Shown piece after piece: positions 1 through 8,364 of a stretch of 30,718 bases of DNA (its first letter is position 1; each line of letters opens with the position of its first letter). The translations under genes were made by a program, and so were the position numbers. Source of the DNA: Acidimicrobiales bacterium (GTDB taxonomy: Bacteria > Actinomycetota > Acidimicrobiia > Acidimicrobiales > JABEUL01); NCBI GenBank assembly GCA_013044465.1, contig JABEUL010000304.1, forward strand, positions 1-30,718. Direction: 5' to 3'. The notes beneath the pieces are model-generated. The model did no database searches, was not told the origin of the DNA, and saw only the letters and a program-made list of their open reading frames with translations.

Positions 1-618
1 AATTGAGATACGTAGTATTCCTTGTGGCGCAAGAGTTTTAATTAAAGGTTTGGCTTGTTGTTCTTTGCTTCCTATCATCCAGGCCCCGCCATGAATATAC
101 AAGAGGACCGGTGAAAGAGTTTTGCTTTCATTGCTATTGTCAACCGGAGGCAGCCTATAAATATCTAGTTTGTGTCGCCTTATATTATCTCCAACATAAT
201 CAATATTTTTTATGACCTCAATACTCTTTGGCTTCCATGAGAATGGAACGAAGTCTCTCCAAAACGATCCTGCAATGTTTAAAGTATTTGAATCTGATTT
301 GAAATCTAAGCCTTCTTCTAAGGCGTCCTTGCAAGTCTTAGCCGCTCCATAAGCAACTGAGACAATATGACCTAGGCCAATCCAAGCAATTGCAGTAACG
401 ATACTTGCAGCAATCCCAACGGCAGAATCACTAGCACCATATATAACAAACAATGAAGTTACAACAACAGAGATTGCAAACCAAGGGATTGCCAGCTCAC
501 ATGTAAGCCAACCCACTGCAAATGAAAAATTCGAGAGAGGCGAAACTCTAATGGGTCTAATGGAAATAGCCACATTTAACAGGAGCACCAGGGAGAGGAT
601 CAGATAGAGCCAAGCCAT
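1..618 (-). CDS. Alpha/beta hydrolase (LipO/LipC/LipQ-like esterase), 3' end missing
   Basis: The frame is open from an ATG at 618 to the left edge (206 codons), so the C-terminus is outside the window. Residues 1-20 and about 40-80 are hydrophobic and include a stretch reading RPIRVSPLSNFSFAVGWLT, which resembles the N-terminal membrane part of mycobacterial LipO/LipC/LipQ-type esterases. Near the cut end, about residues 175-180, is the oxyanion-hole motif HGGAW preceded by a beta-strand (VLLYI), as in the HSL/carboxylesterase fold. The nucleophile, Asp and His would lie in the missing part. Family knowledge suggests hydrolysis of lipid or short-chain esters at the membrane. It diverges from the SCP2 gene. 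The missing half prevents a firmer assignment. Confidence 0.82.
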   Translation of the reverse strand, partial: MAWLYLILSLVLLLNVAISIRPIRVSPLSNFSFAVGWLTCELAIPWFAISVVVTSLFVIYGASDSAVGIAASIVTAIAWIGLGHIVSVAYGAAKTCKDALEEGLDFKSDSNTLNIAGSFWRDFVPFSWKPKSIEVIKNIDYVGDNIRRHKLDIYRLPPVDNSNESKTLSPVLLYIHGGAWMIGSKEQQAKPLIKTLAPQGILRISI

Positions 619-625
619 TCATATA

Positions 626-655
626 GTTTTAGAGCCTAAATCCCCCCTGGGTCAA
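626..655 (-). promoter_or_regulatory. Probable promoter of the esterase gene
   Basis: On the minus strand, TTGACC (655-650) is followed after 18 nt by TAAAAC (631-626). The ATG at 618 comes 7 nt later. No Shine-Dalgarno is seen before that ATG, so a nearly leaderless transcript fits. The -10 is weak. Confidence 0.4.
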
Positions 656-700
656 CATTTCTATCAAGATATTTTTTATATACCAAAAATTGGACAAGAG

Positions 701-719
701 GTGTTACAGTGTGTAACAC
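701..719. promoter_or_regulatory. Palindromic operator candidate upstream of the SCP2 gene
   Basis: GTGTTAC and GTAACAC form a perfect 7-bp inverted repeat around a 5-bp spacer. A TTGGAC hexamer (690-695) lies just upstream, so the palindrome would cover the -10 region of a plus-strand promoter for the gene at 791. The size and symmetry fit a dimeric repressor such as a TetR or GntR protein. The cognate protein is not identifiable. Confidence 0.45.
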
Positions 720-790
720 TAGTAAAAGTGGTGGTCACCTTAGTTGGATTGCTGCCACGGCTGGAATTTTTAGTATTTAAAGGAGAAAAA

Positions 791-1240
791 ATGACAAGCG
801 AAGAAACTAGTATTGATCTGATGTTGGGAGAAATTAAAACTCCCGAGCAACTTAGGGCAATTCTTGACCAAGTTGATGATGAAGGAATGATGTCAGTCAT
901 AAAAATGACAGGTGTATCAAGTGTCCTTGATCGGATATTTGAAGCAATGACCGAAAGATTTTCACCGGATCACGCCCAAGGAACTACTGCTTCGATCCAG
1001 TGGAACATACTTGCAGAAGAAGAGTCGTTCCCATATCATGTGGACATAGCCGATGGAAAGTGCACGGCAGCTGCTGGTGATGCAACAGGTGCTCGTATTG
1101 CACTGGCGCTAAAGCTTCCTGACTTTTTAAGGTTGGTTGCAGGTCAGCTAAATCCTGTTGCAGCTTTTACAGGTGGGAAGCTAAGCGTGACAGGTGATTT
1201 GACATTTGCAATGTCAATCCAAAGTATGTTTGTTATCTAG
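791..1240 (+). CDS. SCP2 sterol-carrier-domain protein
   Basis: 149 residues from the ATG at 791. This start is preferred to the GTG/ATG-like starts near 701 because AAAGGAG lies 6 nt upstream (779-785). The C-terminal half (about residues 60-149) has the SCP2 pattern: amphipathic beta-strands, a central motif in which a small molecule-accessible DATGARIAL turn is followed by the helix LKLPDFLRLVAG, and then a 'GKLSVTGDLTFAMSIQ' stretch that closes the lipid tunnel. Such stand-alone domains bind fatty-acyl-CoA or sterol-like lipids, and in actinomycetes they often sit beside lipid catabolism genes. The divergent esterase and the palindrome at 701-719 suggest a regulated lipid-related role. 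Confidence 0.82.
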   Translation: MTSEETSIDLMLGEIKTPEQLRAILDQVDDEGMMSVIKMTGVSSVLDRIFEAMTERFSPDHAQGTTASIQWNILAEEESFPYHVDIADGKCTAAAGDATGARIALALKLPDFLRLVAGQLNPVAAFTGGKLSVTGDLTFAMSIQSMFVI

Positions 1241-1246
1241 TACTGA

Positions 1247-1266
1247 AAATTCTTATAGAAGAATTT
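1247..1266. repeat. AT-rich 8-bp inverted repeat after the SCP2 stop
   Basis: AAATTCTT and AAGAATTT flank a 4-nt loop, 7 nt after the SCP2 stop codon. It could be a weak transcript-end hairpin, but there is no T-run after it. Confidence 0.4.
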
Positions 1267-1291
1267 GCAACTGGTTAGAACTTGAATTGTG

Positions 1292-1329
1292 GTCAAGAGA
1301 TTTCTGGTTAACAGCCTTAATCTCTTGAC
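1292..1329. terminator. 11-bp perfect inverted repeat between convergent genes
   Basis: GTCAAGAGATT (1292-1302) and AATCTCTTGAC (1319-1329) pair perfectly around a 16-nt loop. It lies in a 350-bp gap (1241-1591) where the SCP2 gene (+) and the HTH gene (-) converge and where I see no gene. A bidirectional terminator or RNA-stabilising hairpin is the simplest reading, but the following T-run is short and interrupted, so termination is uncertain. Confidence 0.45.
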
Positions 1330-1591
1330 TCTGCAGTTTTATAGTGGATGATAATGGTTACATCATCGGCAACTTCCTGCCTAACCCGAGCTTTCAATCC
1401 CCGAAGCCGGTGAGCTAAAGTCTCAGATTGTTGGCTTAAATTAAACGAATTAGGTAATGAAAGCATTGATCGACTAGCTATCGCATTCCTGTTCTTAGGT
1501 TCATGAGTCGAAAGTAAGGCTCAATTTTTCGTAGTATGGTTGCGAAATAATACCGAGATGTTTCTTAAGTAGCCAAAAGGTCAAAGGAGTT

Positions 1592-1846
1592 CTACTTGTC
1601 GACCTGATTATTTATCGGGATGAGCGAGAGTTCGTAGCCAAGGTCGCGCAAAATGGCGAAAGTGCGCTTGACCTGCTCTGTGCTAAGTCCCGATTCCATT
1701 TTGGCAAGATATGTGCGTGAGACACATGAGCGCTTAGCCAGCTGTTCTTGAGTTAGTGCAGCCTGTCGGCGGACTCGAGCGATAGCTTTGCCAAGTTCGG
1801 TCGAGCTTCCTACCTTCCATTGTTTCATCGGTTGATTTGTGTTCAT
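1592..1846 (-). CDS. HipB-like XRE-family regulator (orphan)
   Basis: 84 residues. The HTH spans about residues 16-70: LGKAIARVRRQAALTQEQLAKR, then the recognition helix around SRTYLAKMESG, and a C-terminal LRDLGYELSLIP strand typical of HipB antitoxins. It lies 170 bp downstream of hipA on the same strand, but has its own upstream palindrome and no partner toxin behind it. It may be the surviving antitoxin of a second hipBA pair, or an extra regulator of the neighbouring one. It is clearly distinct from the 90-aa HipB at 3288-3560. Confidence 0.72.
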   Translation of the reverse strand: MNTNQPMKQWKVGSSTELGKAIARVRRQAALTQEQLAKRSCVSRTYLAKMESGLSTEQVKRTFAILRDLGYELSLIPINNQVDK

Positions 1847-1850
1847 TTTG

Positions 1851-1928
1851 GCACAATACTAGATTCGGAGCCTGTTCTAATATTGGGACAAGTAAGAAAA
1901 TAGCCAATTGTGCTCAAATTAGCACAAT
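1851..1928. promoter_or_regulatory. Autoregulatory operator candidate of the orphan HTH gene
   Basis: ATTGTGCT (1907-1914) and AGCACAAT (1921-1928) form a perfect 8-bp inverted repeat with a 6-bp spacer. A further half-site GCACAAT lies at 1851-1857, directly before the ATG (1846). Repeated half-sites upstream of an XRE gene are typical of antitoxin autorepression. The regulator assignment is inferred from position. Confidence 0.55.
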
Positions 1929-2016
1929 GTTATCTTGGAAAGTAAGGACTATGGAGCGGCAATAAGGTCTAATAAACGTTACTTAGAAATGGATTAAATA
2001 AGTCTCGCGTGTCTCA

Positions 2017-3291
2017 TCATGAAACGACTTTTAAGCATCTCTTGGCGCGTTCAGCGATAAGATCCACTAATTTTGTTGGTAGTTCTCGGTTTAAGGAGGC
2101 TATTTGAGGTTCACTAGCCGCATCTGCAAATGCATCCGGAGCAAGCCCAGCAAGTTCAACTACCCGAGCTACAAGTAGATCGGTATCGACCCCCAGTTCC
2201 TTACTCGCCTTGATCCATGTATTGCGTGAGGTAAAAACCGCGTAGTCACCACCAATCTTCATAGCTAGCCTCAGCTTTTTCTCGTGTTTGCCATAGGGTA
2301 GGGCAGACGACACATCGTAGAATGGCGCTAGCCTAACTTGGTTACCTGAGAGTAATAGTGAGTAGTTTTTTGCGTGAGCATCAGTTCCTGCAATTATCCA
2401 GTTCCAAATAAGGGAGTCTCCGAAGCGCAAGGCTTCTTTGTCCGCATCATTAGTTGACATTACGTCTCGAAAGAGCTTGGTGATGTCAGATGGGCTTGGG
2501 CCTCCTTCACTTTGATACTTCTTCAATGGCGATACGCCAAGAGCCTGACAAAGATCTTCTTGGTGGATTCGAAGAATTTCAGCCCCCTTGAATTGCCGGT
2601 CGTAGCGATCGACTACAACTGCAGATTCAGTGCCAAAGTGGGCAATCCTTGTGCGGACAGCGAGTAGATTAGCTCTTCTTGCAGCGTCTAGACATAGGTG
2701 CTCGTTCAGATCGTGGTCTTTGAATTCGGTCACCGCCGGTTTGAGGATATGGGTCGTAGGTATAGAACCTGAAGGAACTCCCCATCGTTTGTTTTTGAAA
2801 ATGAGTGCGGTTTTGGCTTGTGCGCCAGCTAAAGAGAACTGCCCAGTGAATGTGCTGCCTAACCAAGTCGTGCTGTCTTGTCTAAGTGATCGGAGGCGGT
2901 CACATATATTGTCATCAGAAAGCCAGGTGATCTTTGCAGATCTGTTGAGTACATCGTCTAATCGGTCGGAGGTAATGAACTGAACAGCTCCTGCACAGTC
3001 AAGCCCGATCGGAGTTGAAAGCAAGGAGAAAGGAGATGAAGCCGAGACTTGGAACTCACGTGCCCAAGTTGTCAGTATCATGTCATTTTCGGGTAGTAGG
3101 CCCCAAAGCCACGGGACAATAGCTGAGTCTGGGTGTGATTGGATCTGAATTGGCATCGACAGAGACAAAGGAGTGGCCCCTGGCTGCCTCCTGTATTTAT
3201 CTGCATAGTCGAATTGCAGCTTTCCACCCTTTTGGCGCAGTACCTCTCCAGCAATTTGGCCATTGAGGATGACCGATAGTGACTCCGTCAT
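2017..3291 (-). CDS. hipA: HipA-type Ser/Thr kinase toxin
   Basis: 424 residues, normal for HipA. An N-terminal Couple_hipA-type domain (about 1-105) precedes the kinase fold. Visible kinase elements are the phosphate-binding loop SLAGAQAK (153-160), Lys184 in HILKP, the catalytic loop GTDAHAKN with Asp304, and the metal-binding Asp326 in PFYDVSSA. All key residues are present, so the enzyme should be active. E. coli HipA phosphorylates glutamyl-tRNA synthetase and induces dormancy; the target here is unknown. The start overlaps the hipB stop by 4 nt (ATGA), giving translational coupling with antitoxin first. The stop is TGA. Confidence 0.93.
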   Translation of the reverse strand: MTESLSVILNGQIAGEVLRQKGGKLQFDYADKYRRQPGATPLSLSMPIQIQSHPDSAIVPWLWGLLPENDMILTTWAREFQVSASSPFSLLSTPIGLDCAGAVQFITSDRLDDVLNRSAKITWLSDDNICDRLRSLRQDSTTWLGSTFTGQFSLAGAQAKTALIFKNKRWGVPSGSIPTTHILKPAVTEFKDHDLNEHLCLDAARRANLLAVRTRIAHFGTESAVVVDRYDRQFKGAEILRIHQEDLCQALGVSPLKKYQSEGGPSPSDITKLFRDVMSTNDADKEALRFGDSLIWNWIIAGTDAHAKNYSLLLSGNQVRLAPFYDVSSALPYGKHEKKLRLAMKIGGDYAVFTSRNTWIKASKELGVDTDLLVARVVELAGLAPDAFADAASEPQIASLNRELPTKLVDLIAERAKRCLKVVS

Positions 3292-3560
3292 TTTTCTCGG
3301 TACTCCTTCAATACAGAATCAAGATCTATTGCCGAAGGATCTGGTACTTCTTCATATTCTGTGAGATCGATCCTGAGTCCAAGGGCTTCGATTACCCGAA
3401 TAACGAGGCCAATCTCTGCGGTTGGTTTCCCTGATTCAAATTCGCTTACCCATTCACGAGAGACCGAAGCTGTTCTTGCCAATTCAGCCTGGCTGAGGCT
3501 GAGATCAAGTCGGCGACCACGAATGGTTGCGGCTATGTCTCTTATAGAGTTGATTTTCAT
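3288..3560 (-). CDS. hipB: HipB-type antitoxin / XRE repressor
   Basis: 90 residues. The HTH spans about 8-65 (IRGRRLDLSLSQAELARTASVS, then REWVSEFESGKP), followed by the IRVIEALGLRIDL strand and an acidic C-terminal tail that in HipB proteins contacts HipA. AGGAAAA lies about 6 nt before the ATG at 3560. It is expected to neutralise HipA and repress the operon. The three spaced operator repeats immediately upstream (3602-3669) support autoregulation. Confidence 0.9.
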   Translation of the reverse strand: MKINSIRDIAATIRGRRLDLSLSQAELARTASVSREWVSEFESGKPTAEIGLVIRVIEALGLRIDLTEYEEVPDPSAIDLDSVLKEYREK

Positions 3561-3601
3561 AGGCTTTTCCTGTGCATTCGGCCCTGAATTGATATATGCG
3601 A

Positions 3602-3669
3602 CCGTACGTTTACAACTATATCATATGGCCGTACGTACCTATCAACGTTTTGTGGCCGTACGTACCTAT
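3602..3669. repeat. Three operator iterons with 27-bp period upstream of hipBA
   Basis: CCGTACGT occurs at 3602-3609, 3629-3636 and 3656-3663, exactly 27 bp apart. The last two copies share a longer 16-bp match, GGCCGTACGTACCTAT (3627-3642 and 3654-3669). Each contains the self-complementary core ACGT/GTAC. The block sits 40-110 bp upstream of the hipB ATG and covers the probable promoter (TATATC-like -10 near 3591-3597). They are probably HipB or HipAB binding sites; cooperative binding is an inference. Confidence 0.65.
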
Positions 3670-3769
3670 GAGCGAATTGTACATGAAGCTTTGGTTTGTT
3701 GCTGGTAAAGAGTGTTGCGTAATCCGACGAATCCGGCCACCTCGGAACAGGTAGGTAGAGGCCACTTTG

Positions 3770-6700
3770 TTATCTGTAATCTCTTGATCCCGGAGTTGCT
3801 ACGACCAAAAGGTATTCAACCTTTTCAGCTTTGAGGGTATGTGCGATTGTGCCTTGTGCGCGCTCTAGGTGACCTGTGATTATTAGCGCATCGCTGTCAC
3901 TTGCAATATCTCTCCACCTGACCCATGCCCCGGGAGAAAATACAACATTTATAAGACCAGTCTCATCCTCTAGATTCATAAATACGACTCCACCTGCCGT
4001 TGGCGGTTTTTGCCTGTGAGTTACCACGCCAGCTACTTTGACTCTTGTGCTATTGGGGCAGGTCTTCAAATCAATAGCCTTAAGTGCTCCTGCGTGAGTT
4101 AGTTCATCTCGCAGCTGTGATACTGGGTGACCTGATAGGGGTGTCCCTGTGCTGAAAAGATCTAGAGCAATACTTTCTTGTGCTGCTTCTTCTGGCAGTT
4201 TTGGTCTATCTATTCCAATAGATGTGAACAAGACGTCACTCTTATGTGATCTTGTTGCATTGCCGATATCCCAGATGGCTAATCTGCGAGCGATTCTTTT
4301 GTTGTCTGTATCCACTATTGAACTTACTGCTCCAGCACTTGCCAAGCTTTCCATTGCTTTTTTCTCAAGGCCACACCTCTTTGCCAAATCTTCGAGATCT
4401 CTATAGGGCGCATTACTTTCTATAACTTTTGCGGACTTGACACTCAAGCCTCGTATAGCTGAAAGCCCTAATCTCACAGCGAAATTACTCTTGATGCAGT
4501 CATCTATCTCATCCGGTACTGGCAAGCTCTCTAGTTTTGCTGTAGCAGATGAAAGATTAACATCAGGTCCCAGGACGACAACGCCGTGATGTCTTGCATC
4601 TGTCACCAAAGAAGATGGCGACCAAAAACCCATTGGCTGAGCGTTTAGAAGTGCTGCTAGCCAACAAGTGGGGTAGTGATACTTGAGCCAAGCCGAAGCG
4701 TACACAATATAGGCAAAAGAGATCGCATGACTTTCAGGGAAACCATAGCCTGAAAATGCAATTATCTGACTTCTAACGTGTTCTGCTGCACTCTGAGTTA
4801 GACCATTTGCTTTCATGCCGTTTAAGAGGCGTTGCTCAAGTTTTGCCATTCGCTCACGAGAACGCTTTGCCCCCATGGCAGCCCTTAGCTCATCAGCTTC
4901 GAGCGGGGAAAATCCGGCAACATCTATTGAGAGTCTCATGAGTTGCTCTTGGAACAGAGGAATTCCAAGGGTTTTTTCCAATGCAGGTTTGGCAAGTGGA
5001 TGAGGATATGTCGGAATTTCTTTCCCCGCCCTTCTTCTTAGGTAAGGGTGGACGGAGCCTCCTTGTATTGGCCCTGGGCGGATGAGAGCGACTTCAACTA
5101 CTAAGTCAGAAAAAGTGCGAGGTTTCATCCTAGGCAGGGTGCCCATCTGCGCTCTTGACTCCACTTGAATTTCTCACACAGAATCAGCCTCACAGAGCAT
5201 GTCATAGACTTCATCTTCTTGCTCTAAAGCCCCTAGATCAATAACTTCTCCGTAGTTCACTTCAATTAGATCGATAGCTCCATGGACTGCTTCTAACATG
5301 CCAAGACCTAAAAGATCAAACTTGACAAGTCCAGCTGCTCCACAGTCGTCTTTGTCCCACTGCAGAACGCTACGACCTTCCTTTCTAGCCCATTCAACTG
5401 GGCATATGCTTGCCACAGGTTCTCTGGTGAGAACCATCCCTCCTGGATGTATTCCTAAATGTCTAGGAAGATCTTTGCACTTTAATACAAGATCTTTTAT
5501 GTCATCAGGCAGGCTATTGGAACCTTCTTTCCTCAATTTATTACTTAAGGTGTCAATACTTTCCTCACTGTAACCAAATGCCCTTGCCACATCTCTGAGA
5601 GCAGATCTGGTCCTGTAGGTAATTACATTGGCAACTTGAGCAGCATGGTGTCTCCCATAACGCTCGTAAACGTAAGCAATGACCTCATCCCTGCGGCCCG
5701 ATTCTATGTCTATGTCGATATCGGGCGGGCCTTCCCTTGCTCTTGAGAGAAACCTTTCAAATAAAAGTCCAAGGGATACGGCATCAACGTTTGTGATGCC
5801 AAGTACATAACAAACAGCAGAGTTAGCTGCACTGCCGCGACCTTGGCACAAGATCTTTTCTCTTTTGCAAAATGTGACTATGTCTAGGACAACGAGGAAG
5901 TATCCTTCAAAACCAAGTGAGGTAATAACTTCTAGTTCATGATCAATCTGATGAAAAGCACCGGGGACCTTCTCGTTGTCCCTCTCCCCATATCGATGAG
6001 CTGCTGCTTCGTAGGTAAGTTCTTTTAACCAACTGGCTTCGTTGTATCCGGCTGGGACTTCAAATGCCGGCAGCTGTGGTGCAACTAGGGAGAGATCGAA
6101 TGCACACAAATCTCCTAAGCGAGCTGTATTTTCAACTGCGCCAGGCCACTGTGCAAACCTTCTTGACATTTCGCCGTGGCTTCTCAGGTGGGCTCCGCCA
6201 TTTACAGGCAGCCAAGGATCTATTTCTTTTAGCGACTTTCTAGAACGAATCGCAGAAAGTGTTGCACTCATGCGCCTTCCAAGAGGTGTGGCATAGTGAA
6301 CATTTCCAGTAGCGATATGTAGGATGTTGTTTCTGACTGCAATTTGTGCCAGTACGTCATTTCTAGCTGTGTCCAATGGATCTCCATGGTCCCAGAGTTC
6401 AACAGCTAAATTATCTGCCCCAAATAGATCAATTAATTTTAAAAGTTTTCTCTCTGCTGCACTTGGTCCCCTCTCTGCTAATGCCACAGCCAGTGGACCC
6501 TTTCTGCAACCGGTCAGTATCATCCAGTCACCGCTGCTAGATTCAGCCAATGTTTCTAGCGTGAATACCGGATCTGCTTTAGATCCCTTTAGCTGACCAT
6601 CCGTGATTGCCAGTGACAACTTTTTATATCCTTCTGGATTTTTAGCCAGTATTACTAGATGTTCTCCTAGCGGATCGTTTTGCCCGGGGCGTGGATTTGG

Positions 6701-6943
6701 AGTTGTGTCAGAGTCACTTTCTCGCAAAGTTAACTCAGTACCAAAAACAGTTTTCATGCCATAGTCTTTTGCAGCTTGAGAGAAACGAACTACACCATAG
6801 AGTCCGTTGTGATCAGTTAGGGCAATCCCTCCAAGGCGAAGTCTAGAAGCTTCCTCTATAAGTTCTTCAGGCTGTGACGCTCCGTCAAGGAAGCTAAAAG
6901 CCGAGTGGCAGTGCAGTTCGACATATTTGAGTTGCTGATTCAT
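3770..6943 (-). pseudogene. dnaE2: Error-prone DNA polymerase III alpha DnaE2, interrupted by an in-frame TGA
   Basis: The frame has 1,056 sense codons, normal for DnaE2, but a TGA at 5176-5174 splits it into 589 and about 467 codons. The N-terminal part has the PHP domain (HCHSAFSFLDGAS, His11/His13) and the palm with PDIDIDIE (Asp408, Asp410) and KFDLLGL (Asp543). The C-terminal part has fingers (QVESRAQM, ALIRPGPIQGGSVHPY), helix-hairpin-helix and the OB fold (RVKVAGVVTHRQKP). The break lies where relatives read ADSVGVFQVESRAQM; here the three residues GVF are replaced by stop-Glu-Ile. GTG at 5164 is a possible restart but lacks a good Shine-Dalgarno. It is the last gene of the SOS operon, 29 nt after imuB. 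It may be a true nonsense mutation, a sequencing error or readthrough. Confidence 0.9.
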
Positions 6944-6972
6944 CGCAAGTTACATGATCCAATAAGGTGTGT

Positions 6973-8364
6973 TTAGTCAAACAGACCCTCTACCTTCCAT
7001 GCCCCGCTATTAAGCGAGACCAGCCAGGCAGTACTGTCATTTGTTAAAACTTGTGCAAACACTCTTCGATGCATTTTGCTCTCTTCCCACCAGTGCTCTT
7101 CATTAGGCCAAGGACCACTCCAGGCAACTACCTGTTTTTTGCTTCCGGCAGATAAGGTACAAGGTTCACCGCTAGGCACAGCTCTCCCACTTACTCTTAT
7201 GCTTGAACCCACTTCATCTTCAAGATCTATGGGAAAGGGCTCTTTATAGATTAAAGCTGGAAGAGGTGTTGGGAGCTTCCCTGGCCATGGCAGATCTGCA
7301 GTTGCATCCTTAAATGGGCGATGAGTATGAGCGCTATTAGAATTTCGATAGATTGGTCTTTTGGACCAAGGGACTAACTTGATCATGTCAGATGGATGGC
7401 GGGCACCAACTTGGATAGCTACACTGACGCTATCTGCACCCAAGAGTGCCTCCACCCTTGCAATGGTGCGCTCGATCTCTTCTAAGTCATTGCTAAAACC
7501 ATTCACTAAAGTATCCTGAAACATTCCTTCAGGAACTAAAGTCAAAGCGTCTATTTCGAGCTTTGTCACACCTGTTGAAGGTTGCCAACTATCTAGTTGC
7601 CACCTGACTCGGTCAACAATTCCCGGAACTTGGAGAGGCAGTTGGGCATGCCAAGTCCGCTCACACTCATCTCCATTTTCAGACTGAAGCTTTATGTAAA
7701 TTCCGACAACTGTTAAGCCCTGCGATGTTTTGGCTGTAATTAGTTCATCAGCTAGTCTCTTGGCTGCAAAAGATACTTCATCAACTCTGTCACTTGCCGG
7801 TTCAAAATCTACTGACAGAGTTGTAATAGGTTGAATGGCTCCAACTGGTGCGCCAGGGCCTAGACCACGGGCAAGCCGGTGACACCAAGCACCAATTTTT
7901 CCCATGCGCTCTAATACAGCATTTAATTCAAGTTCTCCAAAGTCTCCAATTGTTTTTAAACCCAGCTTTAATAACAGTTCAGAGGTATCAAGATCGGGAA
8001 GTAGTCCTACAGGTAGTGGAGATAAAAAATCAGAATCTTTTCCAATCGGCACAGTTAAATTGCTTTTTGCAGCTATGGAAGCAGCAAAAAGAGTATCTGC
8101 AATACCGATTGCAAGAGGTCGATTCAAGACAGTTGATACTCTTGCTTGAATTTCATCTCTTAGAGAATCTTCACCGCCAAAGTAACGAGTAGGACCCTTT
8201 GCCCCAAATGCCAACTTACCTGGAAACAAAAGCGATACTTCAGGTGAAATCTCCCTTAGAGCATCTACAACTGGCTCAAATCCCAAAGCGTCATCTACCG
8301 GCCATCCAGGAGAGCGAACTACAACGGTTCTCCTGTTAGCTCCAAAGCCTTGTGCCGCCATCAT
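6973..8364 (-). CDS. imuB: ImuB, inactive Y-family polymerase-like mutasome hub (shortened N-terminus)
   Basis: 463 residues, shorter than the roughly 500-530 usual for actinobacterial ImuB. FEPVVDALREISPEV and KGPTRYFGGEDSLRD are family signatures, followed by the helix-hairpin-helix and little-finger regions. ImuB lacks polymerase activity and normally bridges ImuA', DnaE2 and the beta clamp. RTVVVRSPGWPV (about 11-22) resembles the first strand of the family, but the text then jumps to FEPVV, skipping about 45 residues that normally contain a conserved NRV...RRREAQ..CP segment. Near the C-terminus, LTLVPEGMFQDTLV stands where a QLxLW-type clamp motif is expected, and no clear clamp motif is seen. 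The start overlaps imuA' by 4 nt. Confidence 0.85.
   Translation of the reverse strand: MMAAQGFGANRRTVVVRSPGWPVDDALGFEPVVDALREISPEVSLLFPGKLAFGAKGPTRYFGGEDSLRDEIQARVSTVLNRPLAIGIADTLFAASIAAKSNLTVPIGKDSDFLSPLPVGLLPDLDTSELLLKLGLKTIGDFGELELNAVLERMGKIGAWCHRLARGLGPGAPVGAIQPITTLSVDFEPASDRVDEVSFAAKRLADELITAKTSQGLTVVGIYIKLQSENGDECERTWHAQLPLQVPGIVDRVRWQLDSWQPSTGVTKLEIDALTLVPEGMFQDTLVNGFSNDLEEIERTIARVEALLGADSVSVAIQVGARHPSDMIKLVPWSKRPIYRNSNSAHTHRPFKDATADLPWPGKLPTPLPALIYKEPFPIDLEDEVGSSIRVSGRAVPSGEPCTLSAGSKKQVVAWSGPWPNEEHWWEESKMHRRVFAQVLTNDSTAWLVSLNSGAWKVEGLFD

Noticed and set aside
10..17. ACGTAGTA, a half of the PadR operator
   Set aside because: The other arm is absent and the site lies inside the esterase coding region.
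2630..2983. 117-aa plus-strand ORF opposite hipA
   Set aside because: It is an antisense shadow of hipA with no start signal.
5174..5176. UGA recoded as glycine (as in some candidate phyla) in dnaE2
   Set aside because: TGA ends hipA, hipB, the MFS gene and the CHAP gene at sensible places, and no other conserved gene here has an internal TGA.
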